Source: Versatilivorator sp963663845 (GTDB lineage: Bacteria > Acidobacteriota > Terriglobia > Versatilivoradales > Versatilivoraceae). Taken from it: a stretch of 64,000 nucleotides of DNA. The notes under the pieces are model-generated. The model did not search any database. It was not told the DNA's origin and saw only the letters and a program-made list of their open reading frames with translations. Positions within the stretch are counted from its first letter, which is position 1, and every line of letters starts with the position of its first letter. The translations under genes and the position numbers were made by a program. Shown here in pieces: positions 52,964 through 61,233 of the stretch. The stretch lies in assembly GCA_963663845.2 (NCBI GenBank), contig OY760650.2, forward strand, positions 372,001-436,000. The letters are read 5' to 3'.

Positions 52964-55384
52964 TCAATCCCGGGGCGAACCGCCGGGGGTTTGCCGGTCG
53001 ATCTGGTCCTTCAGCATTCCCGCCCTCCGGTGTGCGCCCAGGCGTATCAGGGTCTCGTGCTCCTGCAGCGCCGACTCCCTGTCTCCCAGGGTGAGATGGG
53101 CCATTCCCAGGAAGAACCGGGTTTCAGGATCATCGGGCCGGATGGAGGCCGTCTTTTGAAAGGCCTGGAGGGCCTCGGGCAGCCGACCCAGTTGAGCATA
53201 GGCCAGGCCCAGGCTGGAATGACCCTCGGCATCTTGCGGCCTCAGCCGGACGGCTTCCCGAAAGGCCGCCAGGGCTTCTTCCAACTGTCCCAGCTCGTTG
53301 TGGGCCACCCCCAGATTGTAATGATAGTCGGCGTCGGCGGGGTCGAGTCGGATGGCTTGGCGGAATGCCTCGATCGCCTGCGTGGGTTGCCCTGCCTGCG
53401 CCCGAGCCAGGCCCAGGCTGTAGTGAGCCTTGGAGAGGTCCGGATCGAGGCGAACCGCCTCGGCGAAGGCCTCCAGGGCTTGCGGTTGCCGGCCCGACCT
53501 GGACAGGGCCGTGCCCCTGTTGAGGTGGACCTGGGCGTTGGCCGGTTCGATGCTCAGGGCTTTCTCGAGCTCTTGAACGGCCAGGTTCCACTCTCCCTGC
53601 TGAAGATGGGCCGTGCCCAGGTTGGCGAAACCCTCGGCCAGAAAAGGATTGTGCCGCACGGCCCGGCGGAAGTGGGCCATGGCCGATTCGATCCGTCCCT
53701 GTCCCTTGGCAATGAGCCCCAAGCCGATCTCGGCTTCTCCGTAGGTGGGATCGGCCGCCAGGGCCAGCCGGTAGTGGCGGACGGCCCGGTTCCATTGCTC
53801 CTGCTCTCTCAGCAGGTCCGCCAGCCTGGTGCGGGCCGTGACCATGCCGGAATCCCGTTGCAGGGCCTGGCGCAAACGAACCTCGGCGGCGTCCCGTTCG
53901 CCCGCCTCCAGCAGGGCCTTGCCCCATTCGGCCAGGAATTCCGGGTGAGCGGAGGTTTCCGGCCTCAAGCGGTCCTTCAGCCTGCTCAGTCCCTGCCGCA
54001 GGTGGGAGGGCGACTGGATCTGGGCCAGCCCCCAATAGATCTCCCGGTCCGATTCCGGGAGCGCCTCCGGGTCGTTCAGAACCACCGCCCCTTCATGGGG
54101 CCTGTGGTCTTCCTCCAGTGGGGCCAGCAGGTCCCGCCGGGTTGGACGGCTCTGAATCCAGTGGTCGGTCATCACCACGTGGACGGCGTCCTCGGTCCGC
54201 CGCCGGGGCATGTGGCAAGGCACGCAATCGCTTTGAGCCGGTTGCGGATGGGCCTGGCCCGAAAGGCCGGCATGGCAGCTCAGGCAGCGCCGCCGGAAAT
54301 GTCGAACGGCTTCCGGCCCCCGGGGAGTCCGATGGGGATCGTGGCAGGTGGTGCAGGTCATGGCTCCCCGGCTTTCCAGGAAACAGGCTGACTGGAGCAG
54401 CCGATAGGCGGTGCTGTCGATCTCGAACCGGTCGGCCGGCTTGCCGGGATCGGGTCCCACCAGGTCGAAGTGCACGATGTAGTCATCCAGCGACTCTCCG
54501 GGACGGAAGGAATAGACCGAGCGTCCGGCCCGCCGGATTCGGTCTCCCAGGTTGCCCAGGCTGGACTGGACGTGGCACTGCATGCAGACGTCCATCTGCC
54601 GCTCCGGACTCAAGCGGGCCGGATTGACGACGGCCGCGCGGACCGCCTCCAGGGCCGCCTTCCCACCCGACAGCAGATCCAGGTGCCTTGAACCGGGGCC
54701 GTGGCAGCGCTGGCAGTCGATGCCCGAGGGCAGTTCCCGGGGAAAACGGCTCTGCCGCCCGTAGCGGTCGCTGGGCTCGGGAAGCCGCGGATAGCCGTTG
54801 TGGCAGAACATGCAGGAGTGGCCGACCCGCCGGCGGAAACCGTCGTGGCGGGCATGGTCGTACCCCGGGCTCATCCCCCAGCCCTTGCCCTGGGAATACC
54901 AGCTCACCGGCAGTTGCCGCAACACGCCGTTCTCGGCCAGGTTCAGATAGGTCCGGGCATGGCTGCCGGAACCCATGATGTGGGTGACTTCCAGTTCGAA
55001 GACGTTCTTTTCCCTGCCCTGATCGTCCAACTGGTAGCGTCTCTGGTAGAACTTGCCGTCGCGCTGCAGCATGCGGTAGTGGCGATTGGAGGGCGCATGA
55101 AAGAGGTGGTTGCCGGTGGTGTAGTCCTCGATGACGTTCTGGCTGGAGGGCTTGTAAAAGGCCCGCCCCATGGCCACCTCTTGATAGTTCCGGTAGATTT
55201 CGGCGTGGCAGGGCCGGCAGGTCTGCGGGTCGACGTAGCGGGAAGCCGTATCCGCCTTGGAAGCCCGGTAAATGGCGCCTTGCCCAATCAGGATGACGCC
55301 GGCAGCCGCCAGCGCCGCAACCCCCAGAAGAGTGGAGAGTGGAGAGTGGAGAGTGGAGAGAATCTTGATCGATACGTTCAGCAT
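52964..55384 (-). CDS. Heptaheme cytochrome c-TPR fusion protein (paralog 3)
   Basis: 806 aa from the ATG at 55384. Residues about 8-20 (ILSTLHSPLSTLL) are encoded by four AGTGGAG heptads read in frame, directly before the membrane segment GVAALAAAGVILIG; no usable start lies after the repeat. Seven CxxCH motifs: CRPCH, CMFCH, CQRCH, CMQCH, CTTCH, CLSCH and CVPCH. About eleven TPR units make up the C-terminal half. It stands between the small exported-protein gene and paralog 2. Confidence 0.88.
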   Translation of the reverse strand: MLNVSIKILSTLHSPLSTLLGVAALAAAGVILIGQGAIYRASKADTASRYVDPQTCRPCHAEIYRNYQEVAMGRAFYKPSSQNVIEDYTTGNHLFHAPSNRHYRMLQRDGKFYQRRYQLDDQGREKNVFELEVTHIMGSGSHARTYLNLAENGVLRQLPVSWYSQGKGWGMSPGYDHARHDGFRRRVGHSCMFCHNGYPRLPEPSDRYGRQSRFPRELPSGIDCQRCHGPGSRHLDLLSGGKAALEAVRAAVVNPARLSPERQMDVCMQCHVQSSLGNLGDRIRRAGRSVYSFRPGESLDDYIVHFDLVGPDPGKPADRFEIDSTAYRLLQSACFLESRGAMTCTTCHDPHRTPRGPEAVRHFRRRCLSCHAGLSGQAHPQPAQSDCVPCHMPRRRTEDAVHVVMTDHWIQSRPTRRDLLAPLEEDHRPHEGAVVLNDPEALPESDREIYWGLAQIQSPSHLRQGLSRLKDRLRPETSAHPEFLAEWGKALLEAGERDAAEVRLRQALQRDSGMVTARTRLADLLREQEQWNRAVRHYRLALAADPTYGEAEIGLGLIAKGQGRIESAMAHFRRAVRHNPFLAEGFANLGTAHLQQGEWNLAVQELEKALSIEPANAQVHLNRGTALSRSGRQPQALEAFAEAVRLDPDLSKAHYSLGLARAQAGQPTQAIEAFRQAIRLDPADADYHYNLGVAHNELGQLEEALAAFREAVRLRPQDAEGHSSLGLAYAQLGRLPEALQAFQKTASIRPDDPETRFFLGMAHLTLGDRESALQEHETLIRLGAHRRAGMLKDQIDRQTPGGSPRD
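55331..55358. repeat. Four AGTGGAG heptads inside a coding N-terminus (copy 5)
   Basis: Four exact 7-mers from 55331 to 55358, followed by GATCGATACGTTCAGCATG, close to the GATCGACACGCCAAGCATC core of copy 1. The tract is in frame with the cytochrome gene on the minus strand. Confidence 0.75.
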
Positions 55385-55392
55385 GTCTGAAA

Positions 55393-55545
55393 CAAAAGAA
55401 AAAAAGAGTGATCCACGAAGACACACGAAGGACGACGAAGGGACACCAAGCGGGACGGCTCCGCCGCATCGACACGGCTGTGGCCCGGCAACCCGGCCCG
55501 CGCTCCCGGGTAGGCTTCATCCCGTGACGTCTGTTGGCTGGAAAC
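55393..55545 (-). repeat. Inverted, internally deleted copy of the 454-bp unit
   Basis: Read on the minus strand it begins GACGTCACGGGATGAAG, continues to GGGAGCGC, then skips most of the unit and resumes at GATGCGGCGGAGCCGTCCC, CTTCGTGTGTCTTCGT and a T-rich tail, in the same order as an array unit. It lies 5.3 kb from the array, just upstream of paralog 3. The gap 55385-55838 otherwise holds the nine-mer element and heptad copy 6; no gene is supported. Confidence 0.7.
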
Positions 55546-55580
55546 CGGTTCAAAGTCAAGCATGAGCAGATGGTTTATTA

Positions 55581-55738
55581 ACATCGATGCACAGGATGCA
55601 CAGGATTTTTTTCGGGCAACGGCTAGAATGCCGGCAATCCGGAAAATTGCACCGGATCATCGCCTGAGCCGGCTTCTCGTGCAGGAAGCTCTCGTCCTGT
55701 AAATCCTGTTAATCCTGTGCATCGATGTTCAATATTCT
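55581..55738. repeat. Nine-mer inverted element (copy 2)
   Basis: Same tips as the 43440 copy: ACATCGATGCACAGGAT on the left and ATCCTGTGCATCGATGT on the right, a 17-bp perfect inverted pair. Extra words are GCACAGGAT on the left and ATCCTGTTA/ATCCTGTAA on the right. The core GCACCGGATCATCGCC and GAGCCGGCTTC is shared. Both copies have the same orientation. Confidence 0.78.
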
Positions 55739-55807
55739 TGTTCCCGACAGGCCATGAAGATTCGTTGTTTCATTCTCGAATGATCCGCACGGCACGGCGG
55801 CGGGGCT

Positions 55808-55838
55808 GGCCACTGGCCACTAATCACTGACCACTGCC
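55808..55838. repeat. Inverted heptad tract (copy 6, right arm only)
   Basis: CCACTGGCCACTAATCACTG and following words are the inverted AGTGGTC/AGTGATT heptads. It ends directly at the TGA stop of the minus-strand gene at 55839. Upstream, TGATCCGCACGG resembles sequence after copy 3 at 19638. Confidence 0.65.
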
Positions 55839-56672
55839 TCACAGGTCCAGCTTCCCGTCGGTCATCATCTTCTTCAGCTTGAAGGAAGTCTTGACCTTCA
55901 GAGGCCCCTGTTGGCTGATGAATCGGGCTTCCCCGTCCCTCAATTCCAACGTCCGCCCCGCCTCGGTGACCCGGGGAAAGAGGAAGAGGGCCATGGGGAA
56001 CCGCAGGGTCTCCGGTCCCACCAACTGCACCGGGTCGATCTTCCTGGGCTTGCGCCTTCCCGACAGGAGGAAGGTCTTGCCCCGGATCTCCTCCAGGGTG
56101 GCGCGGCGGTAGAACCTGGAGACTCGGCCGGTCACGGCGATGATGTGATGGCGGCGGGACTGTCCGTGAAGCGCCTGCATCTGTTCCTTCAGGTCCAAAC
56201 CCCGGAGCTGTCGAAGGCGGCCGATGGCTTGACGGGCCCTCAGGGAAGAGTACCAGAAGACCCGATAGCGTTCGGCCGCCCGCCTTTGGCCTCCGCTTGC
56301 GCCGCTATCGCGAGACTCGCCCTGACTGACGGAGTTGCGCGGGTCGTCCAGGGGGTTGTCGGACCGCGAGGCCAGGCGCTGCTCCAGGTCGCCCGATCGG
56401 GTCCGCTCGGGAGGGCCGTGGGGGTCCTGTCCCGGCCAGGCCGCTCGTTCACTCCTCAGGTCTCTCTCGTAGCCGTCCCCCGAGGGAATGACGAAGAGGT
56501 GGGACTTCCCCCAGGGGGACTTTCTCAACACCTTGCGGGCCTCCTCCCGAGTCCACTCCTGAAAGGGCTTCTTCCGCCATTGACCGCTTGCCGGCAGGGC
56601 CAGCCACAAAGCCAGGACCATCAGGGTCAATGGCCTTGCTGCTCCGGAACGACCCTTGTTCATAACCGACAT
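55839..56672 (-). CDS. Small exported protein of unknown function
   Basis: 277 aa, ATG at 56672 with AAGGAG seven bases upstream. Signal peptide PLTLMVLALWLALPASG. The mature N-terminus has WRKKPFQEWTREEARKVLRKSPWGKSH, here as two adjoining pieces KKPFQEWTREEARK and VLRKSPWGKSH, a pattern seen in acidobacterial exported proteins related to GWxTD neighbours. The middle is Arg/Gln-rich and low in complexity; the C-terminus is beta-rich (FPMALFLFPRVTEAG). It sits 10 bp after a CRTAC1 gene, so it is probably co-transcribed. No function can be given. Confidence 0.8.
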   Translation of the reverse strand: MSVMNKGRSGAARPLTLMVLALWLALPASGQWRKKPFQEWTREEARKVLRKSPWGKSHLFVIPSGDGYERDLRSERAAWPGQDPHGPPERTRSGDLEQRLASRSDNPLDDPRNSVSQGESRDSGASGGQRRAAERYRVFWYSSLRARQAIGRLRQLRGLDLKEQMQALHGQSRRHHIIAVTGRVSRFYRRATLEEIRGKTFLLSGRRKPRKIDPVQLVGPETLRFPMALFLFPRVTEAGRTLELRDGEARFISQQGPLKVKTSFKLKKMMTDGKLDL

Positions 56673-56682
56673 GAGTCACTCC

Positions 56683-58428
56683 TTATTGGCGTTCATTCGT
56701 GTCCATTGGTGGTTCGCCGTTTTCCTCTATTTTCCCGGCGCCTTCCCTGATGGAGAGAATGCGGTTGACGCCGAGATCCCGATACACCTCTTCGGTTCCC
56801 CCGGGCCAGCGGATCCGCAGCGATTGGATTCGGTCGGCGGCACCCAGACCGAAGTGGGCTCGCAGGTCGCTGGCTCCCAGGTAGCCGCCGCCGCCCATCA
56901 CCTGGTCGACTTGCCGGCCGGCGGCGGTCGTCACCTCGATCCTGGCCCCCACGCCGTCCCGATTGCCGCGGGAACCGATCAGGTTCAGCAGAATCCAGTT
57001 CTTGCGGCTCCCCACCTGGTTCAGGAGGAGATGCGGCCGCCCGCCGCAGTTGTTGACCAGGATATCCAGGTCGCCGTCGTTGTCCAGGTCTCCGAAGCAG
57101 GAACCGCGGCCGACCCGCGGCTCCAGACCCGCCTGCCGGGAGAAGCCCGCATGTTCCTCGAACGTTCCCTGACGGTTCTCCAGCAGCATGTCGGGCTGAG
57201 CGTAGCGAAAGCCGAACTGGACCTGCTCCACGTTGTCGAGGACGTGCCCGTTGACCACCAGCAGATCCTGATCGCCGTCGTTGTCGAAATCGAAAAAGCC
57301 TGTGCCGAATCCCAGCAGGAACCGGTCTCCCCGGGTGACTCCGGAAGAAGCCCGTTCATCGGTGAAGAGCCAGTCCTGGTGGTTGCGGTAGAGGGCGTTG
57401 GTCTCCATGTCGTAATTGGTCACCACGATATCCATCAGGCCGTCCCCGTCGTAGTCGGCCGCATCGGTGCCCATTCCGGCCTCGGCATTGGCCTCCTCGT
57501 TGTAGCCGGTGCCGGAAAGCAGCGTCATGTCTTCGAATCCGCCCTGCCGGTTGTTCCGGTAGTGGAAGTTCCTTTCCGTATCGTTGGCGACGTACAGGTC
57601 CGTCCAGCCGTCATCGTCGAAATCGGCCGCCACCACCCCCAGACCCTTGCCCTCCGGGTTGAGAATCCCGCCGGCTTCCGAAACGTCCCGGAAACGGCCG
57701 CCGCCCAGGTTCTGGTAGAGCCTGTCGCCGACGCCGTCGTAGTGGCCCGGATAGCAGTAGGTCCGGATGTTCTTCAACTCGCAGAGGGGATTGGTCTCGA
57801 AGCTGGTCTCCAGGTAATTGGTCACGTAGAGGTCCAGGTCGCCGTCATTCTCCATGTCGAAGAAGGCGGCGCTGGTGCTCCAGTCGGAACCACCGACGCC
57901 GGCCTTGGCCGTGACGTCGCTGAAGGTCCCGTCTCCGTTGTTGCGATAGAGCCCATTGGTTCCGAAGTTGGTGACGTAGACGTCCCGGTCGCCGTCATTG
58001 TCATAGTCCCCCACCGCAACCCCCATGCCGAAGGCGCCGTTTCCCTCCAATCCCGCCTTGGCGGTTACTTCCCGGAACCGGCCGTTGGCCAGGTTGCGGT
58101 AGAGCGCGTGGCGAACCGGCCCGGTGGCGGTGGACTCGGGCGTCAGGCCACCGTTGATCAGCAGAATATCCAGCCACCCGTCGTTGTCGTAGTCGAAGAG
58201 GGCGCATCCGGAGCCCACCGTCTCCACCAGGTGCTTCTGGTCGGAAGCGCCCCGCTGGTGCCGGAAATCAATGCCGGCGGCGGACGTCCGATCCGCAAAG
58301 GGCGAAGGGAGACTCTGAGACGACAGGAAATTGGGAAACACCCAGCCGAGGGTAACCATTGCCGGAGTCACGATGGCCAGAACCGAACCCCAATGCCGGC
58401 GCCAGTTGGAAGATGGAATCCACTTCAT
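56683..58428 (-). CDS. CRTAC1-like FG-GAP/VCBS protein with ASPIC/UnbV domain
   Basis: 581 aa with an N-terminal signal anchor (VLAIVTPAMVTLGWVF). At least seven FG-GAP/VCBS repeats carry calcium-type loops: DYDNDGWLDI, DYDNDGDRDV, DMENDGDLDL, DFDDDGWTDL, DYDGDGLMDI, DFDNDGDQDL, DLDNDGDLDI. An ASPIC/UnbV domain ends it (GSRGNRDGVGARIEV, RIRWPGGTEEVY). The last dozen residues (NGEPPMDTNERQ) are translated from a CATTCGTGTCCATTGGTGG intergenic repeat, so the stop codon lies at the repeat's edge. Extracellular or periplasmic binding role inferred. Confidence 0.9.
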   Translation of the reverse strand: MKWIPSSNWRRHWGSVLAIVTPAMVTLGWVFPNFLSSQSLPSPFADRTSAAGIDFRHQRGASDQKHLVETVGSGCALFDYDNDGWLDILLINGGLTPESTATGPVRHALYRNLANGRFREVTAKAGLEGNGAFGMGVAVGDYDNDGDRDVYVTNFGTNGLYRNNGDGTFSDVTAKAGVGGSDWSTSAAFFDMENDGDLDLYVTNYLETSFETNPLCELKNIRTYCYPGHYDGVGDRLYQNLGGGRFRDVSEAGGILNPEGKGLGVVAADFDDDGWTDLYVANDTERNFHYRNNRQGGFEDMTLLSGTGYNEEANAEAGMGTDAADYDGDGLMDIVVTNYDMETNALYRNHQDWLFTDERASSGVTRGDRFLLGFGTGFFDFDNDGDQDLLVVNGHVLDNVEQVQFGFRYAQPDMLLENRQGTFEEHAGFSRQAGLEPRVGRGSCFGDLDNDGDLDILVNNCGGRPHLLLNQVGSRKNWILLNLIGSRGNRDGVGARIEVTTAAGRQVDQVMGGGGYLGASDLRAHFGLGAADRIQSLRIRWPGGTEEVYRDLGVNRILSIREGAGKIEENGEPPMDTNERQ

Positions 58429-58510
58429 TGGTGTTCAACTCACTGTCGCTCCCAGAATCGCTTGACGCTTGCCCGCCGGGAGCGGTCTTCGAGGCGCATC
58501 CTCGAAAAAA

Positions 58511-60907
58511 TCACCGATTGCCGTTGGGTTGAGCGAGCCTCTTTTTTCCCCCGCCCCCGCCCAGGTTGAATTTCGGCAGCGAGAGCCGGCGGTAGCGTTC
58601 TTCGCCCTCCACGATGCGGAGGAACCGATCGGCCGGAACGTCCCGGAAGACCTGGGTTTCGCCGCTGGTGGGCCAGAAGACCTCCAGGCGCATGATCTTC
58701 GAGGCCCGGCCCAGCCCGATGGTCTGGCGCAAGGGGTTGGCGCCGAAGGTGCCGCCGCTGTTGACGGTCTTGAAGATGGTTCGGGGCCGGCCCTCTTCCT
58801 CCACCTCCAGGCGAATGCGGGCGCCGATGGCGGACCGGTTGGTGCGCCTGCCCACCAGTTGCACGCTGATCCAGTGGTTGCCGAATCCCGGGTTCTCGTA
58901 GAGGGCGTCCGCGTACTTGTCGCCGGCGTAGGAGCCGCCCATCTGCTCGAAGATGTCCTGGTCCCCATCGTGGTCGAAGTCGGCGAAGACCACCCCGTGT
59001 CCCTTCTGCAGGTGGGCGAATCCCCCGGCGATGGAGACGTCGGCGAACCGTTTCCCTTCCAGGCTGCGGTACATCAGGTTGGGCATCAGGTCGTGGTAGT
59101 CGGGGGTGCCCGTGCCCAGGTAGAAATCGAGATAGCCGTCGTTGTCCAGATCTCCGAAGTTGGACCCCATGGGCGCCGAAGGCCGGTCGAGGTGGAGCTT
59201 CCGGCTCACCTCCTCGAACCCGCCCGACCCGTCGCCGCGATAGAGCCGGGGCAGCTCGGTCTCGAAGGAGAGGCCCAGACTGGCGGCGGCCAGGTCGGCC
59301 ACTTCGGTCATGTAGGCCGAGACGTAGAGATCCTGGACCCCGTCGTTGTCGTAATCCCAGAACCAGGCCGGAAAGCTGGCCATGGGGCCGGCGACGCCCA
59401 GCCTGGCGGCCACGTCGGTGAAGGTCCCGTCCCGGTTGTTGCGGTAGAGCCGATTGGGCTCCCAGAAATTGGAGACGTAGAGGTCGGGGTAGCGGTCGCC
59501 GTCGTAGTCCGCCCAGATCACCCCCTTGGTCCAGCGGTCGTTGGCGACGCCCGCCTGCCGGGCCACGTCCGAGAAGGAGCCGTCGCCGTTATTGCGGAAG
59601 AGCTGGCAGGGGAATGGCAGCCGGTCGTCTTCGACCTCCCCCAGACGCTGGGGCAGGAAGATGCCCTTGCGGGTGGATTCATTGCCGATATAGAGGTCCA
59701 GGTCGCCGTCGTTGTCGTAGTCGGCCCAGGAGGCCGTCTGAGTCGGGAAGTGCGCCTCGCCCAGTCCTGCCAGGAAGGTCACGTCGGTAAAGGTCCCGTC
59801 GCCGTTGTTCCTGAGGAGCGAGTTGGGATGCCGGTCGCTGTCCCCCAGCCATCCCCCCCGCAGGACCAGCAAGTCCACGTCGCCGTCGTTGTCATAGTCG
59901 GCCTGCAGCAGATTGATGCCGCCCAGCAGCCCGCTCAGCCCGGATTCCCGGGTGCGATCGGCAAAGGAACCGTCGCCGTTGTTGACGAAGAAGCGCATCG
60001 GCTCGGCCGGGTCCCAGGTGGAGACGACCAGGTCCAGGGTGCCGTCGTTGTTGAAGTCGTCGGCGCAGGCGCCGCCGGCCAGGTTGAAGGTGTCGAGCCC
60101 CAGGTCGGCCGCGATGTTGCGGAACCTGGGAAAGGGTGCATCGGACTCGAACGTCCCCGGCGGGATGAGATAGGCCCGGGGCACGCCCTCGGGCCAGGTG
60201 CCCAGAGTCATGTGGGCGATGTTCAGCAGCCAGCGGGACTCCAGGTAGGCAATGGAGTCCGAGGCCGAGCGTTCCAGCACCTGAGTGAAATAGCGGATGG
60301 CCTGGCGGGACCCCTCCGGCTCGGTATGGATGCCGCCTTCCCTGATGGGCAGGATGCAACTGTCGGGGTTGGCCCGCAGGCAGCAGTTTTGGGTCTCTCC
60401 GACCCGCAGGTGAGACACCCCGAGCTGGAAGCGCAGCCGGATGGGCAGATCGGCCCGCAGCAGGTTCTCGACTTGAGGCAGCAGACTGAAGGCGGCGCCG
60501 GAATGATCCAGGGCGCTCTGCTCGTTGCCCAGTTGCAACTCCTCCCGGCCCAGGTCGAAATGAAGCCGCCAGCGGGTGACCTGGGGAAAGAACCCGGCCT
60601 TCCTGCGGCCGGCCTCCAAGGCCTCCAGTTCCGCCCGCAGGTGGCGCGCCCGGAAGTCGCCCAGCACCGGGTCGCGGTCGGGAACGCGCTGCTTGAGCTC
60701 ACTGAGGACCTGCAACATCTTGCGGTGGCTGGCGAGAGCCTCCTCGCCCGGGGGCGCGGCGCTGCGACCTTGAAGGGCTGCCGCGCCAAATGCGAGGAGC
60801 GCCAGAGCCGCGCCGGCGGTCGTCGCCAAGCGGCAGGGCCGCCGCGCCCGACCGACAACCGGTTCCCGTTGCAACCGCGGTCCGAGGGCCGACTTCGCTG
60901 GTCTCAC
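58511..60907 (-). CDS. Large CRTAC1-like FG-GAP/VCBS protein
   Basis: 798 aa from the GTG at 60907, about ten bases after AGGAGG; a GTG at 60916 lies too close to that RBS. A signal anchor is at about 25-45. Residues about 60-260 are helical and TPR-like (LRFQLGVSHLRVGE). FG-GAP loops follow: DFNNDGTLDL, DYDNDGDVDL, DYDNDGDLDL, DYDGDRYPDL, DYDNDGVQDL, DLDNDGYLDF, DFDHDGDQDI. ASPIC/UnbV is at the C-terminus (SAIGARIRLEV, LEVFWPTSGETQVF). It heads the run toward the smaller CRTAC1 gene and the heptaheme-TPR genes. Confidence 0.9.
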   Translation of the reverse strand: MRPAKSALGPRLQREPVVGRARRPCRLATTAGAALALLAFGAAALQGRSAAPPGEEALASHRKMLQVLSELKQRVPDRDPVLGDFRARHLRAELEALEAGRRKAGFFPQVTRWRLHFDLGREELQLGNEQSALDHSGAAFSLLPQVENLLRADLPIRLRFQLGVSHLRVGETQNCCLRANPDSCILPIREGGIHTEPEGSRQAIRYFTQVLERSASDSIAYLESRWLLNIAHMTLGTWPEGVPRAYLIPPGTFESDAPFPRFRNIAADLGLDTFNLAGGACADDFNNDGTLDLVVSTWDPAEPMRFFVNNGDGSFADRTRESGLSGLLGGINLLQADYDNDGDVDLLVLRGGWLGDSDRHPNSLLRNNGDGTFTDVTFLAGLGEAHFPTQTASWADYDNDGDLDLYIGNESTRKGIFLPQRLGEVEDDRLPFPCQLFRNNGDGSFSDVARQAGVANDRWTKGVIWADYDGDRYPDLYVSNFWEPNRLYRNNRDGTFTDVAARLGVAGPMASFPAWFWDYDNDGVQDLYVSAYMTEVADLAAASLGLSFETELPRLYRGDGSGGFEEVSRKLHLDRPSAPMGSNFGDLDNDGYLDFYLGTGTPDYHDLMPNLMYRSLEGKRFADVSIAGGFAHLQKGHGVVFADFDHDGDQDIFEQMGGSYAGDKYADALYENPGFGNHWISVQLVGRRTNRSAIGARIRLEVEEEGRPRTIFKTVNSGGTFGANPLRQTIGLGRASKIMRLEVFWPTSGETQVFRDVPADRFLRIVEGEERYRRLSLPKFNLGGGGGKKRLAQPNGNR

Positions 60908-61029
60908 CGGAGGCACTCCTCCTGCAGAATTCGCCCATGCATCAAGTTCAAATTATGGGAAGAATCAGCGGATGGCGTCAAGGTCGGGAGGGCGGCCGAC
61001 ACAGGGCCATCCCACGCTGAACCGCCCAC

Positions 61030-61060
61030 TGTAGGGGCAACCCTTGTGGTTGCCCGGTTG
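61030..61060. repeat. REP-like hairpin GGGCAACC/GGTTGCCC
   Basis: Perfect 8-bp stems at 61035-61042 and 61048-61055 with a 5-base loop, in the context GTAGGGGCAACCCTTGTGG, a type of intergenic word seen in many phyla. It lies in the 326-bp gap between divergent genes; the rest of that gap up to the parD control region holds nothing else I recognise. Confidence 0.55.
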
Positions 61061-61181
61061 TTCCCGGCGACCTCACATTGGGCGCCGACCCTGGAGGAGA
61101 GGCTGAAGATGGCCAGTGCCTGGAAAAGCTCACAGTCCGGCAATAGGATTCCACCCACCCAAGTGGCGATGGGTTTTCTTT

Positions 61182-61224
61182 GCAGCAATAGTATGAATAT
61201 TTGCTACTATGGCAGCAATAGGAG
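61182..61224 (+). promoter_or_regulatory. Putative autoregulatory operator and RBS of parDE
   Basis: GCAGCAATAG occurs at 61182-61191 and again at 61212-61221, 30 bp apart (about three helical turns). Between them ATAGTA and TACTAT form an inverted pair. The tract is AT-rich, and AGGAG (61220-61224) is the RBS for the ATG at 61234. ParD-type ribbon-helix-helix antitoxins repress their own promoters by binding such repeats. Confidence 0.5.
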
Positions 61225-61233
61225 TGAGTTGCC

